A stretch of DNA of 64,000 nucleotides from JACKCR01 sp041390305 (GTDB lineage: Bacteria; Eisenbacteria; RBG-16-71-46; CAIMUX01): contig JAWKQE010000025.1 in assembly GCA_041390305.1 (NCBI GenBank), forward strand, positions 1 to 64,000, written 5' to 3'. Positions 26,665 through 35,721 of this stretch are shown one piece after another. The notes beneath the pieces were generated by a model. It saw only the letters and a program-made list of their open reading frames with translations. It did not search any database and was not told the DNA's origin. A program made the translations under genes and the position numbers. Numbering within the stretch: position 1 is the first letter of the stretch; every line of letters starts with the position of its first letter.

Positions 26665-27939
26665 CTACCAGATCCGGTCCCGGAATCCGACCTGTACCGG
26701 GATCCGGAACCGCTCCTGGATCGCACCCAGCGGGGTGTCGTCGAGGAAGATGTCGTCGTCGTTGAGGGTGGACGGAGGCAGGTAGATCCGATCCCCGAGG
26801 TCCGGAACCTGCTCCAGGGCGCGGATGATGTCCTGGCCCACGAGGAGACCGGAGACGGTGATCGACCGACCGAAGAAGTGGTTCTCCACTCCCACGATCT
26901 GGACCTCCACGTCCTCCTTCGAGCGCTCGAGCTTCTTCCGAACCATCGGTTCGAGGACCGGGCGGAAGAGTTCCCCGGTCACGAGCGTCACCTTGCGGAC
27001 GCCCGCGTCCTTCGCGTCCGGGAAGAGCTGACGGACCCGGCCCATCTTGTTCGTGAACCAGCGCGTGAGGCCGATGCCGTTCTCGAGCTGCGGGAAACCG
27101 TCGTACTGAGTCTCGGGCGGGACGGGGCGGCCGACCTTCCGGTACCACTCGTCCGCCATGTGGAGGAACGTGATCCCGAGCGTCTCGCGGAACTCTTCCT
27201 GGAACGCTTCCGCGTCCGCGAGCGTGCGGCGGGCGAGGTCTTCACTCACCGGTTCCAGGTCGGGAAGTCCTTCCCGGTGGGTCGTCATCCCGAGCGGAAC
27301 GACGGCCAGGGACTGGACGTGCGGGAAGTACTTCGCGAGCTCCCGGACCGTGTTCTTGAGGTCCTCCCCATCGTTGTATCCAGGCACGAAGACGACCTGC
27401 GTGTGCATCTCGATGTCGTTCTCGGCGAAGTAGTCGAGGATCGGACGGATGTCGCGGTCCTGTCTGGCCCGGATCATCTCCTGCCGGACAGCCGGATCCA
27501 TCGAGTGCACGGAGACGTAGATCGGCGAGAGCTTCTGCTCGACGATCCGACGGATCTCCCACTCCTTGAGGTTCGAGAGGGTGACGAAGTTGCCGTGGAG
27601 GAAGCTGAGGCGGTAGTCCTCGTCCTTCACGTAGAGCGTCTTCCGCATCCCGGACGGGTTCTGGTACGTGAAGCAGAAGACGCAGTCGTTGCCGCAGAGG
27701 CGGACTTTCATCGGCGCGAGGGAGATGCCGAGGTCGGGCGGTCCCATCGGGCTCACGTCGACCGCGATCTTCTCCGTACCGCGGAACAGCTCGATGGAGA
27801 GGTCGAGGTCGGCGGCGCGGAAGTGGAAGTCCAGGGCATCGCGGACCGGTTCGCCGTTGATGCGAACGATCTGGTCACCGGGACGGATGCCGAGGAGCTC
27901 GGCCTCGGATCCCGGGGCGACGGTTTCTACCTGGACCAT
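26665..27939 (-). CDS. DUF512 radical-SAM-like protein with N-terminal PDZ domain
   Basis: The product is 424 residues from ATG 27939. Residues 1-60 form a PDZ-like domain (VAPGSEAELLGIRPGDQIVRINGEPV). It is followed by C82-x3-C86-x2-C89 (LCGNDCVFCF), a radical-SAM cluster motif typical of this family, and FHGNFVTLSNL, then the DUF512 domain (ADEWYRKVGRPVPPE, ENGIGLTRWF, VTGELF, VENHFFGRSITVSGLLVGQDI) to the end. The family is widespread next to der in Firmicutes, but its reaction is not established as far as I know. It is divergent from the GNAT gene with 160 bases between starts. Confidence 0.9.
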   Translation of the reverse strand: MVQVETVAPGSEAELLGIRPGDQIVRINGEPVRDALDFHFRAADLDLSIELFRGTEKIAVDVSPMGPPDLGISLAPMKVRLCGNDCVFCFTYQNPSGMRKTLYVKDEDYRLSFLHGNFVTLSNLKEWEIRRIVEQKLSPIYVSVHSMDPAVRQEMIRARQDRDIRPILDYFAENDIEMHTQVVFVPGYNDGEDLKNTVRELAKYFPHVQSLAVVPLGMTTHREGLPDLEPVSEDLARRTLADAEAFQEEFRETLGITFLHMADEWYRKVGRPVPPETQYDGFPQLENGIGLTRWFTNKMGRVRQLFPDAKDAGVRKVTLVTGELFRPVLEPMVRKKLERSKEDVEVQIVGVENHFFGRSITVSGLLVGQDIIRALEQVPDLGDRIYLPPSTLNDDDIFLDDTPLGAIQERFRIPVQVGFRDRIW

Positions 27940-28099
27940 GTGTCTGCTCTCACCCGCTGTCGGCGGGTCTGGAGGCGCGTCTGGCGCGCTCGGTCGATTC
28001 GACTGGGAACGGATGAGACTAACGGCCGCGGTCCGTTGTTGTCCACCCGCTGTGCCCGCGGATACCGTAGACGAGGAACGGACGGGACCGGAGGAACGG

Positions 28100-28720
28100 A
28101 TGCACACCGAGCACCAGACGAAGGACGGGCGTGGGTTCCGGGTGCGGTCGATCGCCCTCCCCGAGGACCGGGAGGCCGTCCTCCGGCTCGACACCTCGAT
28201 GGTCACGAGTGAGCGGTTCCGGATCGACATGGACGGCGCGCGGCTCTCGGACGGGAGATTGGGCGTCCTGGTCGCGCCTGAGCCTCTCCCCGCACCGCTT
28301 CAGAAGACGTTTCCGCTCGGAGGGGAGCTGGGCGACGAGCACTTCTGGCAGGAACGGTTCGTCGCGGAGTTTGGGAACGGAGATGGCCCGGTTGGGCCCG
28401 TCGCAGGGTTCCTCGCCCTGCGCCATGAGCGTTGGAATCGGCGCATGGTCATCTGGCATCTCTACGTCGATCGCGAGGCGCGCGGTCTCGGTGTCGGAGG
28501 GGCGCTTCTCGATGCGGCCGAGCGGTCGGCCCGGTCCGCCAAGTGCTGGTGCCTCTGGCTCGAGGTGACGAACGTCAACGTGCCCGCGATCCGCTTCTAC
28601 GAGTCCCAGGGGTTTGCGTTCGTGGGGTTCGACCGAAGCCTCTATGACCCGGAGGGTGAGGCCGGAACGGAAACGGCGCTGTACATGACGCGGGACGTGG
28701 GTTCGTCGTCGCGTCGCTAG
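28100..28720 (+). CDS. GNAT-family N-acetyltransferase
   Basis: The product is 206 residues from ATG 28100, after GGAGG at 28090-28094. The acetyl-CoA binding motif A is visible (IWHLYVDREARGLGVGGALLDAAERSA), with the C-terminal motif B NVPAIRFYESQGFAFVGFDRSLYD. The N-terminal 60 residues are not conserved and may define the substrate. Substrate unknown; amino-terminal protein or small-molecule acetylation are both possible. It stands alone on the plus strand. Confidence 0.88.
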   Translation: MHTEHQTKDGRGFRVRSIALPEDREAVLRLDTSMVTSERFRIDMDGARLSDGRLGVLVAPEPLPAPLQKTFPLGGELGDEHFWQERFVAEFGNGDGPVGPVAGFLALRHERWNRRMVIWHLYVDREARGLGVGGALLDAAERSARSAKCWCLWLEVTNVNVPAIRFYESQGFAFVGFDRSLYDPEGEAGTETALYMTRDVGSSSRR

Positions 28721-28746
28721 GCCCAGTCGTCGAGCTACTTCGCGGC

Positions 28747-28788
28747 AAAAAAAACGAAGACGCCCCCATCTGCGGTGGGGACGTCTTC
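28747..28788 (-). terminator. Intrinsic terminator of tRNA-Gly
   Basis: GAAGACG (28756-28762) pairs with CGTCTTC (28782-28788), extended inside by CCCC/GGGG (28763-28766 with 28777-28780) with one bulged A. On the minus strand it is followed by CG and eight Ts (28754-28747). Confidence 0.88.
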
Positions 28789-28793
28789 CAAGC

Positions 28794-28869
28794 TGGAGCG
28801 GGCAACCGGGTTCGAACCGGCGACATTCAGCTTGGGAAGCTGACACTCTGCCAACTGAGTTATGCCCGC
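28794..28869 (-). tRNA. tRNA-Gly (anticodon CCC)
   Basis: 76 bases with encoded CCA. Acceptor GCGGGCA/TGCCCGC, anticodon arm TCAGC TTCCCAA GCTGA giving anticodon CCC, T-arm GCCGG TTCGAAC CCGGT. Normal cloverleaf. Confidence 0.95.
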
Positions 28870-28892
28870 TCAAAACGACTCGTGCATTCGCG

Positions 28893-28921
28893 AAGGTAGG
28901 CACGCGGACGCTGGCTGTCAA
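28893..28921 (-). promoter_or_regulatory. Promoter of tRNA-Gly
   Basis: Minus strand: consensus TTGACA (28921-28916), a 17-base spacer, TACCTT (28898-28893), 23 bases before the tRNA 5' end. Confidence 0.7.
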
Positions 28922-29512
28922 GTGCTGGAGAGCCGCGCGAAGCGGCCATTTCGCCTCCGTCGATCGCGCCCGATCCCGCCTCGATCGCGCTCGGTCCCAG
29001 TCTGGATCGAGGCGGCAGGATCGATGGCGGGCCGACGCGGAGTCGGCCCGGGCCGGTGGAGGCGATGTTTGCGCCGTGGGATGGCGAAGCGACGAGCGAC
29101 AGGAGCATCGAGCACGGGGACGGGAGCAGGATCGGCGCGACACGTCGGCGACCGAGAGACTTCCACAAATGGTGGTGTGAGGATACCACGTACCGGGAAC
29201 GCACCTTCGGGTGGTTCACCCGCGGAGGCCGTTGGCTACACCCAGGCCTCGGTATGCAGCGCCACACCCCGCAGCCGCGAGGTGGGACGCCTGGGCCGCC
29301 CAACGGGGAGTGTTCGCGCCAGGCGTCTGCTTCGTCGCCAAAACGGACTGTTGCGGGCGACGCGGCGCATCAGCGGCCCGTGGTCCCCGACTCCCACGCC
29401 GTGGGTCGAGAAACCCAGCACACCGGTCGAAAACCGAGGTGGTGGAGCCAAGCGCACCAGAGACCGACACCCGCAACTCCACGCCCCCGGAACTCAAGCT
29501 TTGGAGTCGCTC
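28922..29512. other. Gene-free stretch between the tRNA-Gly promoter and the chemoreceptor
   Basis: The frame of the downstream chemoreceptor stays open through this stretch but encodes only Arg/Pro/Ser-rich sequence unlike a protein domain. Two hairpins are visible: CGCCTCGATC/GATCGAGGCG (28977-28986 with 29005-29014) and CGGGCCGAC/GTCGGCCCG (29028-29036 with 29042-29050). A further palindrome TCCCACG-C-CGTGGG lies near 29390-29403. I see no tRNA or known riboswitch. Confidence 0.45.
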
Positions 29513-31225
29513 ATGCCCTTGTGGGTCGTTCTCTCGTTGGCCTTCGTCGCCGCCGGTGCGGCCGGTGCGGCCCTTGGCCTCGCTCTGGACGTGTCCATGC
29601 GTTCGGGGTTCCTCTTTGGAGCCCTATCCGCCGTTCCGGCCGTGGCGGTGCTCTACGCGCTCGCCGGCTACCCTGCCCGGCGACAGGTGGGACGGATCGT
29701 TGCCCTCTTGAATGCGCGGAGCAAGGGCATGGGTGCGCGATCCGATGGAGCCCAGGTTGCCCGCCGCACGGGGCGACCGGCGTCTTCGGGGGGCTCTCTA
29801 GCCAAGGAGACTGCGAGACCGACCCGGGACGTGGTCGACCAGGTCCAGGGCGTCCTCGAGGACCACGCGCGTCTCGTTGCACACATGGTGCAGATCGGGA
29901 GCGGCATGGCGACGGCCGCGGCGGAGGTCTCGTTCGCTTCGGATCAGCTCCGGAAGCGGGTCGGCGCCCAAGTAGAGCATGCGGTCGAGATCGAGTCCGC
30001 GACGCAGTCGATCTCGGGAACGGTGGAAGACGCGGCCGCGAGCTCTTCGCGCTCGGCCGAGGTCGCGGAGCTCGCCCGACGCGCGTCCCACGCGGGCCAG
30101 GATGCGATCGAGGCCGCGAGGCACAAGATGGACAACGTGCAGACGCGAGTGGAGGACGTCGCCCATTCCGTCGAACGTCTCGAGTCACGGGCCGAGGAGA
30201 TCCGGAAGATCACCGGCGTGATCGAAGAGATCGCGGACCAGACGAACCTCCTCGCCCTCAACGCTTCGATCGAGGCCGCGCGGAGCGGCGAGCACGGACG
30301 CGGCTTCGCGGTCGTCGCAGATGAAGTGCGGAACCTCGCGGCACGGACCGCAACGGCGACCACCGAGATCGGACGGATGGTGCAGGACATCGACAACGAA
30401 GCGGCCGGCGCGAGGCGGACGATGGAGGAACTCGACCGGGCCGTGCGCGAGAGCACGGAGCAGACCGTCGCGGTCGATCGTCAGTTCGCCGAAGTCCTGT
30501 CGCGAACGGGCGAGGTGGAAGAGCAGATCCTCCAGGTGGCCGAGGGTGGACGACGGACCCACGACCAGCTCGCGCAGATCACCGGTTCGGTCCACAACGT
30601 GACGCAGCAGCTCTCGGAGACGGCGACGGAAGTCGATTCCGTCTCGAAGCAGGCACTCGAACTCTCCGAGAGAGCGGAGACGATCTTCGAGGAGCTGGGC
30701 GGTGAGTCGATGGGCGACGTGCACGACCAGGTGCGCCGGCTCGCATCCAATGCCGCGGCTGAGATCGGAGCGATCTTCGAACGCGCCGTCTCCCAGAACC
30801 GAATCTCGCTCGCGGACCTCTTCGCCCGGAACTACGAACCGATCGAGGGAACCCGTCCGACGAAGTATCGCACCCGGTTCGATCGCCTCACGGACGAGCT
30901 CCTCCCGGCCGTCCAGGAGCCGATCCTCGCCCAGTGTCCCGCCGTGATCTTCGCGGCGACGGTCGACGACCACGGCTACCTACCGACCCACAACCGGAAG
31001 TTCGCCCAACCCCTGACGGGAGACTACGAGCGCGACCTGACGAACAGCCGGACGAAGCGGATCTTCGACGACCGGACGGGATCCCGCTGCGGCGCGCACA
31101 CGAAGGCGTTCCTGCTCCAGACCTACAAGCGTGACACGGGCGAGGTCATGCACGACCTCTCGGTGCCGATCTTCGTCCAGGGTCGGCACTGGGGCGGGTT
31201 CCGGATCGGGTACAAGGCGGCGTAG
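29513..31225 (+). CDS. Methyl-accepting chemotaxis protein with C-terminal sensory domain
   Basis: The product is 570 residues. ATG 29513 is preferred because GGAG (29503-29506) precedes it and two membrane helices follow at once (about residues 3-25 and 31-52), with almost no periplasmic loop. The coiled-coil signalling domain has the conserved tip IADQTNLLALNASIEAARSG followed by GRGFAVVADEVRNLA (about residues 240-276). After it comes a C-terminal domain of about 130 residues (CPAVIFAATVDDHGYLPTHN, then TKRIFDDRTG, FLLQTYKRDTGEVMHDLSVP and GRHWGGFRIGY), a Cache-like module known from proteobacterial receptors. The receptor would thus sense from inside the cell. No che or flagellar genes are in the window. 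Confidence 0.9.
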   Translation: MPLWVVLSLAFVAAGAAGAALGLALDVSMRSGFLFGALSAVPAVAVLYALAGYPARRQVGRIVALLNARSKGMGARSDGAQVARRTGRPASSGGSLAKETARPTRDVVDQVQGVLEDHARLVAHMVQIGSGMATAAAEVSFASDQLRKRVGAQVEHAVEIESATQSISGTVEDAAASSSRSAEVAELARRASHAGQDAIEAARHKMDNVQTRVEDVAHSVERLESRAEEIRKITGVIEEIADQTNLLALNASIEAARSGEHGRGFAVVADEVRNLAARTATATTEIGRMVQDIDNEAAGARRTMEELDRAVRESTEQTVAVDRQFAEVLSRTGEVEEQILQVAEGGRRTHDQLAQITGSVHNVTQQLSETATEVDSVSKQALELSERAETIFEELGGESMGDVHDQVRRLASNAAAEIGAIFERAVSQNRISLADLFARNYEPIEGTRPTKYRTRFDRLTDELLPAVQEPILAQCPAVIFAATVDDHGYLPTHNRKFAQPLTGDYERDLTNSRTKRIFDDRTGSRCGAHTKAFLLQTYKRDTGEVMHDLSVPIFVQGRHWGGFRIGYKAA

Positions 31226-31261
31226 TGCCGGGTGTCGTGGCTCCGCGCCACTCTCCTCGCG

Positions 31262-32440
31262 CTAGAGGTGTCCGACTTCGAGTGCTACGTCGACCCGGGC
31301 CGAAGTTTCCTCGGCGGATTCGCCCTCTTCGATCTCGATCGTGACCGCGTGCGGGAGTCGGTTGCGGAACCAGGTCTCCTGGCGCTTCGCGTACTGGCGC
31401 GTCTGGATCACGAAACGGGATCGGCACTCGTCGAGCGGCGCGCCACCGAGAAGGTGTGGGAGGAACTCGCGGTAGCCGACCGTGCGGAGGCCGGGTGCGT
31501 CGGGTTCGACGCCCGAGTCGAGGAGCGCGCGGATCTCACCGAGGAGACCCGCCTCCAGCATGGCTTCGCACCGACGCGCGATCCGCTCGCGCAGCACCGG
31601 GCGCGGACGTGAGAGGACGACGACCGGCGGTGTGACGGATCGCACCGTGTCCCCTGCCGCGTCTCCCGCCACCGGGAGCGATCCACTTGCCGGGACCGGA
31701 TCCTGCTCGCCCTCGCGCGCTCCGCTGTAGATCTCCTGGAGCGTCCTCCCCGTCAGTTCGACGAGTTCGCAGGCGCGGATGACCCGGTGCCGGTTGTACC
31801 GATCGATTCCGGCGGCACCGTCGGGATCGCGGCCCGCGAGCCGCGCGAAGACGGCGCTGAGCCCCTCTCGTTCCACCATCGCTTCGAGTTCTTTACGGAG
31901 CTCGGGAGACGCGGACGGCAGCGCGTGGAGTCCGCGGATCGCGGCTTCCCAGTAGAGTCCGGTGCCACCCACCGCCAACGCCTTCTGGCCGCGACTCGCG
32001 AGGTCCGCCTGGGCCTCGAGGAACCGCTCGCGGAACCACCCGGCACTCGCGACTTCGTTGGGGTCGAGCAGGTCGAGCAGGTGGTGCCGGACGCGCGATG
32101 TCTCCTCCGCGCTCGGCTTGGCCGTACCGATCTCCATCCGGCGGTAGATCTGCCGACTGTCGACCGACACGATCTCCCAGCCATGACGTTCCGCGAGCAG
32201 GAGGGCGACGTCACTCTTCCCCACCGCGGTCGCGCCGGTGAGAAAGCAGACGATTGGTGCACTCCCGGCGCTGGGAGTCGGGCACGCGGCATCCGGCGTG
32301 TTTCCGGCGCATGGAGTCGTACGCGTGCGGTCCGGCGTGCTCCCGGCGTTGGGACGGGCAAGTGCGCGACCCGACGCGGTTCCGGCGTTCGGCGTGACGC
32401 CACCGGGGCGTGCGGACTCGTCTCTCGGCTGTTCGGTCAT
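31262..32440 (-). CDS. miaA: tRNA dimethylallyltransferase
   Basis: MiaA adds dimethylallyl to A37 of tRNAs reading UNN codons. The product is 392 residues against about 310 usually. The enzyme begins near residue 63: P-loop GATAVGKSDVALLLA, SVDSRQIYRRMEIGTAKPS, HHLLDLLDP, AVGGTGLYWEA, and near the end LRTVGYREF and TRQYAKRQETWFRNR. The extra N-terminal 60 residues are Ala/Thr/Pro-rich and repetitive (PNAGT, PNAGS, PCAGN, PSAGS), likely disordered; no later start codon is available. Another short Gly/Ala-rich insert lies near residues 248-265. It follows mutL by 30 bases. Confidence 0.93.
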   Translation of the reverse strand: MTEQPRDESARPGGVTPNAGTASGRALARPNAGSTPDRTRTTPCAGNTPDAACPTPSAGSAPIVCFLTGATAVGKSDVALLLAERHGWEIVSVDSRQIYRRMEIGTAKPSAEETSRVRHHLLDLLDPNEVASAGWFRERFLEAQADLASRGQKALAVGGTGLYWEAAIRGLHALPSASPELRKELEAMVEREGLSAVFARLAGRDPDGAAGIDRYNRHRVIRACELVELTGRTLQEIYSGAREGEQDPVPASGSLPVAGDAAGDTVRSVTPPVVVLSRPRPVLRERIARRCEAMLEAGLLGEIRALLDSGVEPDAPGLRTVGYREFLPHLLGGAPLDECRSRFVIQTRQYAKRQETWFRNRLPHAVTIEIEEGESAEETSARVDVALEVGHL

Positions 32441-32470
32441 CGGCCGTGCATCCCGCGAGTTCCCCGCGCG

Positions 32471-34579
32471 TCAGTGACGTCCGAACCGGCCGTCGAGATC
32501 GTAGAGGTCGACTTCGATGTAGGTCGGACGTCCGTGCGGATCGCCGTGCGGAACCGACGTGCGGAAGAGGTCGCTGATGAGCCGTTCCATCTCGTCCCTC
32601 GCGAGAGGACGGCCGCTCTTGATCGCGCTGCGGCAGGCGAAGGACGCGGCCAGATGCTCCCTCCGCTCCTGGAGTCTTCTCGAGGGGCGATCGGAGAGAT
32701 CCGCGAGGACGTCCCGGAAGTGCTGCTCGGGGTCGCGTGACCAGAGCACGGGAACGCCTTGGAGGAGCACGGTGTCCTTTCCGAACTCCGTCACGTCGAG
32801 GCCGAGCGCAGCGAAGTCGCCGGAGAACCGCTCGAAGAGGTCCATCTCCTCCGGCTCCAGGGACACGGGAATCGGCGTGAGCAGCTGCTGCGTCGGGCCG
32901 GCCCCGGCTTCGAGCTGGGCGACGAACTTCTCGTAGAGGATCCGTTCGTGCGCCGCGTGTTGGTCGACGATCAGCATCCCTGTTTCCGTCTGGACGAGGA
33001 TGTAACGGCGATGGAGCTGCCAGAGAACGCTCTGCCGCTCCGATCCGGGTGCGACGCGGGACTCCGCGCCCGAGAGGGATGACGGATCCGCTTCGAATGG
33101 CCGATCGCTGCTGGATGGCGACCCCGTGCCGGACGGTGAACCCGCGCCAAATGGCGAGCCAGTGCCGGACGGTGAACCCGCTCCGTATGGCGAGTCCGCC
33201 TCGAACGACGCGCCGGTTTCCGACCGGGAGCGCGAACCGGAATCACCGCCGGAGGGAGACTCCCACGGCAGCGTGTCCTCGTCCCACCGGGGCGACCTGT
33301 CGGCGACGGCCCCGCCGGCACCGGCTTCTCCCGCGCTCACGTTGGGCCCGCGATAGAGGTCGTCGAGCAGCGGTCCCATGTGCGGACGGTAGTCGCCGCG
33401 ATGCGTGCCGCGTTCCACTCCATCCGGACTGCGGACGTCACCACGCGAACCGAAGGACGTCACGCCGCCTCCACCGCCAGCTCCCGGGCCGCCACCTCCA
33501 CCGAAGACCGACACGCCGCCTTCCCCGGTCCGCGGGCGGCTCCAACCACCGCCCTTGTCGGCCCGGTCGAGGTTCCAGGTCGGGACGAGCGACTGCGCCT
33601 GCTGACGCACGACGCGCGCGAGCCAACCGAAGAGTTCCGATTCGTCGAGGAAGCGGATCTCCCGTTTCGTCGGGTGCACGTTGACGTCGATCCGGCCGGG
33701 GTCGAGGCCGAGGAGCATCACGGCCCAGGGGTTCTTGCTCGGCGGAAGGAGATCGCCGAACGCCTGCCGCACCGAGGCGACGAGCCAGGGCGCGGACACC
33801 CAACGTCCGTTGACGAGGAACGTCTGATGCTGCGTGCCCGCGCGGGCGAGCTCCGGCACGCCGACGAATCCGAACGCGTAGTAGGACGGCGCCCGCTCTT
33901 CGATCGGCAGGAGCTTGTCCAGCATCTTGGCCCCGTGAAGCTGGACGATCCGGTCCGCGAGTCCGCTCACGGGCGAGAGGTCGAGCACGGACTCGCCCCG
34001 GCTCCTGAGCCGGAAGTGGACCGAGGGATGCGCGAGTGAGTACACCTCGACCATCTTCTTGATTGCGCGCGCTTCGGCACTCGCGCTCTTGAGGAAGCGC
34101 TTCCGCACGGGCGAGTTGAAGAAAAGGTCATCGGCGCGGACGGTCGTACCCCGGCTCCGCGAACACGGCTCGAAGGCCTGGAGTTCGCCGCCTTCGACTA
34201 CCGCGCGATGGCCGAGCCCTGACTCGTCGGGGGACGTTTCGATCTCCATGCGGGAGACGCGTCCGATGGACGGGATCGCTTCGCCGCGGAAGCCGAGCGA
34301 ACCGACGCGGAGGAGGTCCTCCTCCGAGCGGAGCTTGCTCGTGGCGTGCGTTTCGAGCGCGAGTTCCAGGTCTTCCGGCGTCATGCCGATGCCGTCGTCG
34401 GAAACGGAGATGCTCGCGTCGGGACGGTCGCCGAGTTCGACTTCGATCCGCCGGGCCTCGGCGTCGAGAGAGTTCTCGAGCAGTTCCTTTGCGACGGAGA
34501 GCGGACGGAGGATCATCTCCCCCGCGGCGATCTTGGAGACGACGCCCGGATCGAGCCGTTGTACGCGTGGACGTGTCAC
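32471..34579 (-). CDS. mutL: DNA mismatch repair protein MutL
   Basis: The product is 702 residues from GTG 34579, which overlaps the stop of the GT9 gene (GTGA). The GHKL ATPase domain is complete: KIAAGEMILRPLSVAKELLENSLDA, VSDDGIGM, THATSKL, GFRGEAIPSIG. The transducer domain ends near residue 335 (NVHPTKREIRF). A long Gly/Ser/Pro linker (about 345-520) contains 12-residue tandem repeats. The C-terminal domain carries the endonuclease motif DQHAxxExxxxE (DQHAAHERILYE), ACRSAIKSG and PHGRP, so this MutL probably nicks DNA itself, although the cysteine often preceding PHGRP is an aspartate here. No mutS in the window. Confidence 0.95.
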   Translation of the reverse strand: MTRPRVQRLDPGVVSKIAAGEMILRPLSVAKELLENSLDAEARRIEVELGDRPDASISVSDDGIGMTPEDLELALETHATSKLRSEEDLLRVGSLGFRGEAIPSIGRVSRMEIETSPDESGLGHRAVVEGGELQAFEPCSRSRGTTVRADDLFFNSPVRKRFLKSASAEARAIKKMVEVYSLAHPSVHFRLRSRGESVLDLSPVSGLADRIVQLHGAKMLDKLLPIEERAPSYYAFGFVGVPELARAGTQHQTFLVNGRWVSAPWLVASVRQAFGDLLPPSKNPWAVMLLGLDPGRIDVNVHPTKREIRFLDESELFGWLARVVRQQAQSLVPTWNLDRADKGGGWSRPRTGEGGVSVFGGGGGPGAGGGGGVTSFGSRGDVRSPDGVERGTHRGDYRPHMGPLLDDLYRGPNVSAGEAGAGGAVADRSPRWDEDTLPWESPSGGDSGSRSRSETGASFEADSPYGAGSPSGTGSPFGAGSPSGTGSPSSSDRPFEADPSSLSGAESRVAPGSERQSVLWQLHRRYILVQTETGMLIVDQHAAHERILYEKFVAQLEAGAGPTQQLLTPIPVSLEPEEMDLFERFSGDFAALGLDVTEFGKDTVLLQGVPVLWSRDPEQHFRDVLADLSDRPSRRLQERREHLAASFACRSAIKSGRPLARDEMERLISDLFRTSVPHGDPHGRPTYIEVDLYDLDGRFGRH
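33126..33197. repeat. 36-bp tandem repeat in the mutL linker
   Basis: Two adjacent 36-base units (33126-33161, 33162-33197) with few differences encode a 12-residue repeat of the SPxGAGSPSGTG type. Partial degenerate copies flank them. Confidence 0.7.
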
Positions 34580-35721
34580 GAGAGGACCTCACGTCGGAAC
34601 GGTGAGCCTGCGTTGCCTTCGCGGTGTTTCGCGGGCCGCCCGTCCGTCTGTGTGTCCACCCGTGCTTCCGTCCGTGCTCCCCGTTGCCCCTCGGGTTCGC
34701 CGACCAGCTCGAACCCGGCCGCGACGACTTCTCCTGGGTCGACGGCGAGACACGGGAATCCGCCCCGCCAGCAGCGATCGCGACCGTGCACGCCGCAGGG
34801 ACGACAGCGAAGCCCTGCGACTTCGAGGACTCTCGTCTTCTCTCCGAGCGGCGAGAACCCGAACGCACGGATGGACGATCCGAAGACGGCGACGACGGGG
34901 ACTCCGAGCGCGGTGGCGAGGTGCATCGGACCGGAGTCACCGCTCACGGCGAGGTCGGCCCCGGCGAGCACGGCCTTGAGCGCGCGAAGTGGAACGGAAA
35001 CGCGTCGAAACCCAGCGGTGATGCTGTCCGGAGTCGGCTCTACGTTCGGCGCTTCGACCCAGAGCACGTCCCAGCCTCGGTCCCGGAGTTGCCGGCCCAC
35101 CTCGGCGAATCGCGGGACCGGGTAGGCCTTGCTCTTCCGTGAGGCGCCCGTCAGCAGCGCGACACGCGGGGGACCCGCGGTCAGGAGGTCCGCATGCGTC
35201 CGTTCCAGCGCGGCGCGGTCTTCCTCCGTCACCCGGACCTCCGGGCGCAGTGCATCGGCGGGAGGCACGGCTGCGGTCCCGGCATCCGGGGCGAAGGCGG
35301 CTTCTGCGTAGCGGACGGCGGCGTGAGGAATCCGGGCGCCTGGGTCGACATTCCCTCGCACGACGAGCAGCCGCCGGGCAACGCTGCGGGTCTTCACCGC
35401 GCTCCGCCTCGCCTCGACGCGGGAGGCGTATCCAACCGTCGCGCTCCGGCTGCTCGGACTCCCCTGCAGGTCCACGATGTGGTCGAAACGCACCGTGCTC
35501 GCGGCGTCCGCGGCGTCCGTGCGCACGTGCGTATCCCATTCCTCGCGCGTCCAGATCCTCTCGACGTACGGGAGTCCGTCGAAGATCGGAACGAACGCGG
35601 CCTCGGTCACCACGTCCACGACGTGACCTGCCTCCCGGAGTGCGCGGATGACGCCCGTGGTGAGCACGACGTCACCGAGCGAGTGGTAGCGGAGGACGAG
35701 AGTACGGGAACCGGTCACCAC
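34576..35721 (-). CDS. Glycosyltransferase family 9 (heptosyltransferase-like)
   Basis: The product is 381 residues, starting at GTG 35721 or the adjacent GTG 35718; both overlap the stop of the preceding gene. GT9 features: N-terminal LRYHSLGDVVLTTGVIRALRE, VDLQGSPSSR, and the C-terminal GDSGPMHLATALGVPVVAVFG that binds the nucleotide sugar. A cysteine-rich segment CRPCGVHGRDRCWRGGFPCL follows, as in many heptosyltransferases. The last 40 residues are a disordered tail. It likely adds a heptose or similar sugar to the LPS core; acceptor unknown. It is sandwiched between a Minf_1886-family gene and mutL with overlapping ends. Confidence 0.88.
   Translation of the reverse strand: MVTGSRTLVLRYHSLGDVVLTTGVIRALREAGHVVDVVTEAAFVPIFDGLPYVERIWTREEWDTHVRTDAADAASTVRFDHIVDLQGSPSSRSATVGYASRVEARRSAVKTRSVARRLLVVRGNVDPGARIPHAAVRYAEAAFAPDAGTAAVPPADALRPEVRVTEEDRAALERTHADLLTAGPPRVALLTGASRKSKAYPVPRFAEVGRQLRDRGWDVLWVEAPNVEPTPDSITAGFRRVSVPLRALKAVLAGADLAVSGDSGPMHLATALGVPVVAVFGSSIRAFGFSPLGEKTRVLEVAGLRCRPCGVHGRDRCWRGGFPCLAVDPGEVVAAGFELVGEPEGQRGARTEARVDTQTDGRPAKHREGNAGSPFRREVLS

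Noticed and set aside
29241..29360. Possible cyclic-di-GMP (GEMM) riboswitch before the chemoreceptor
   Set aside because: A GGTGGGACGC string resembles part of the GEMM consensus, but the GCAAA core, the conserved A-rich junction and the second helix are absent.
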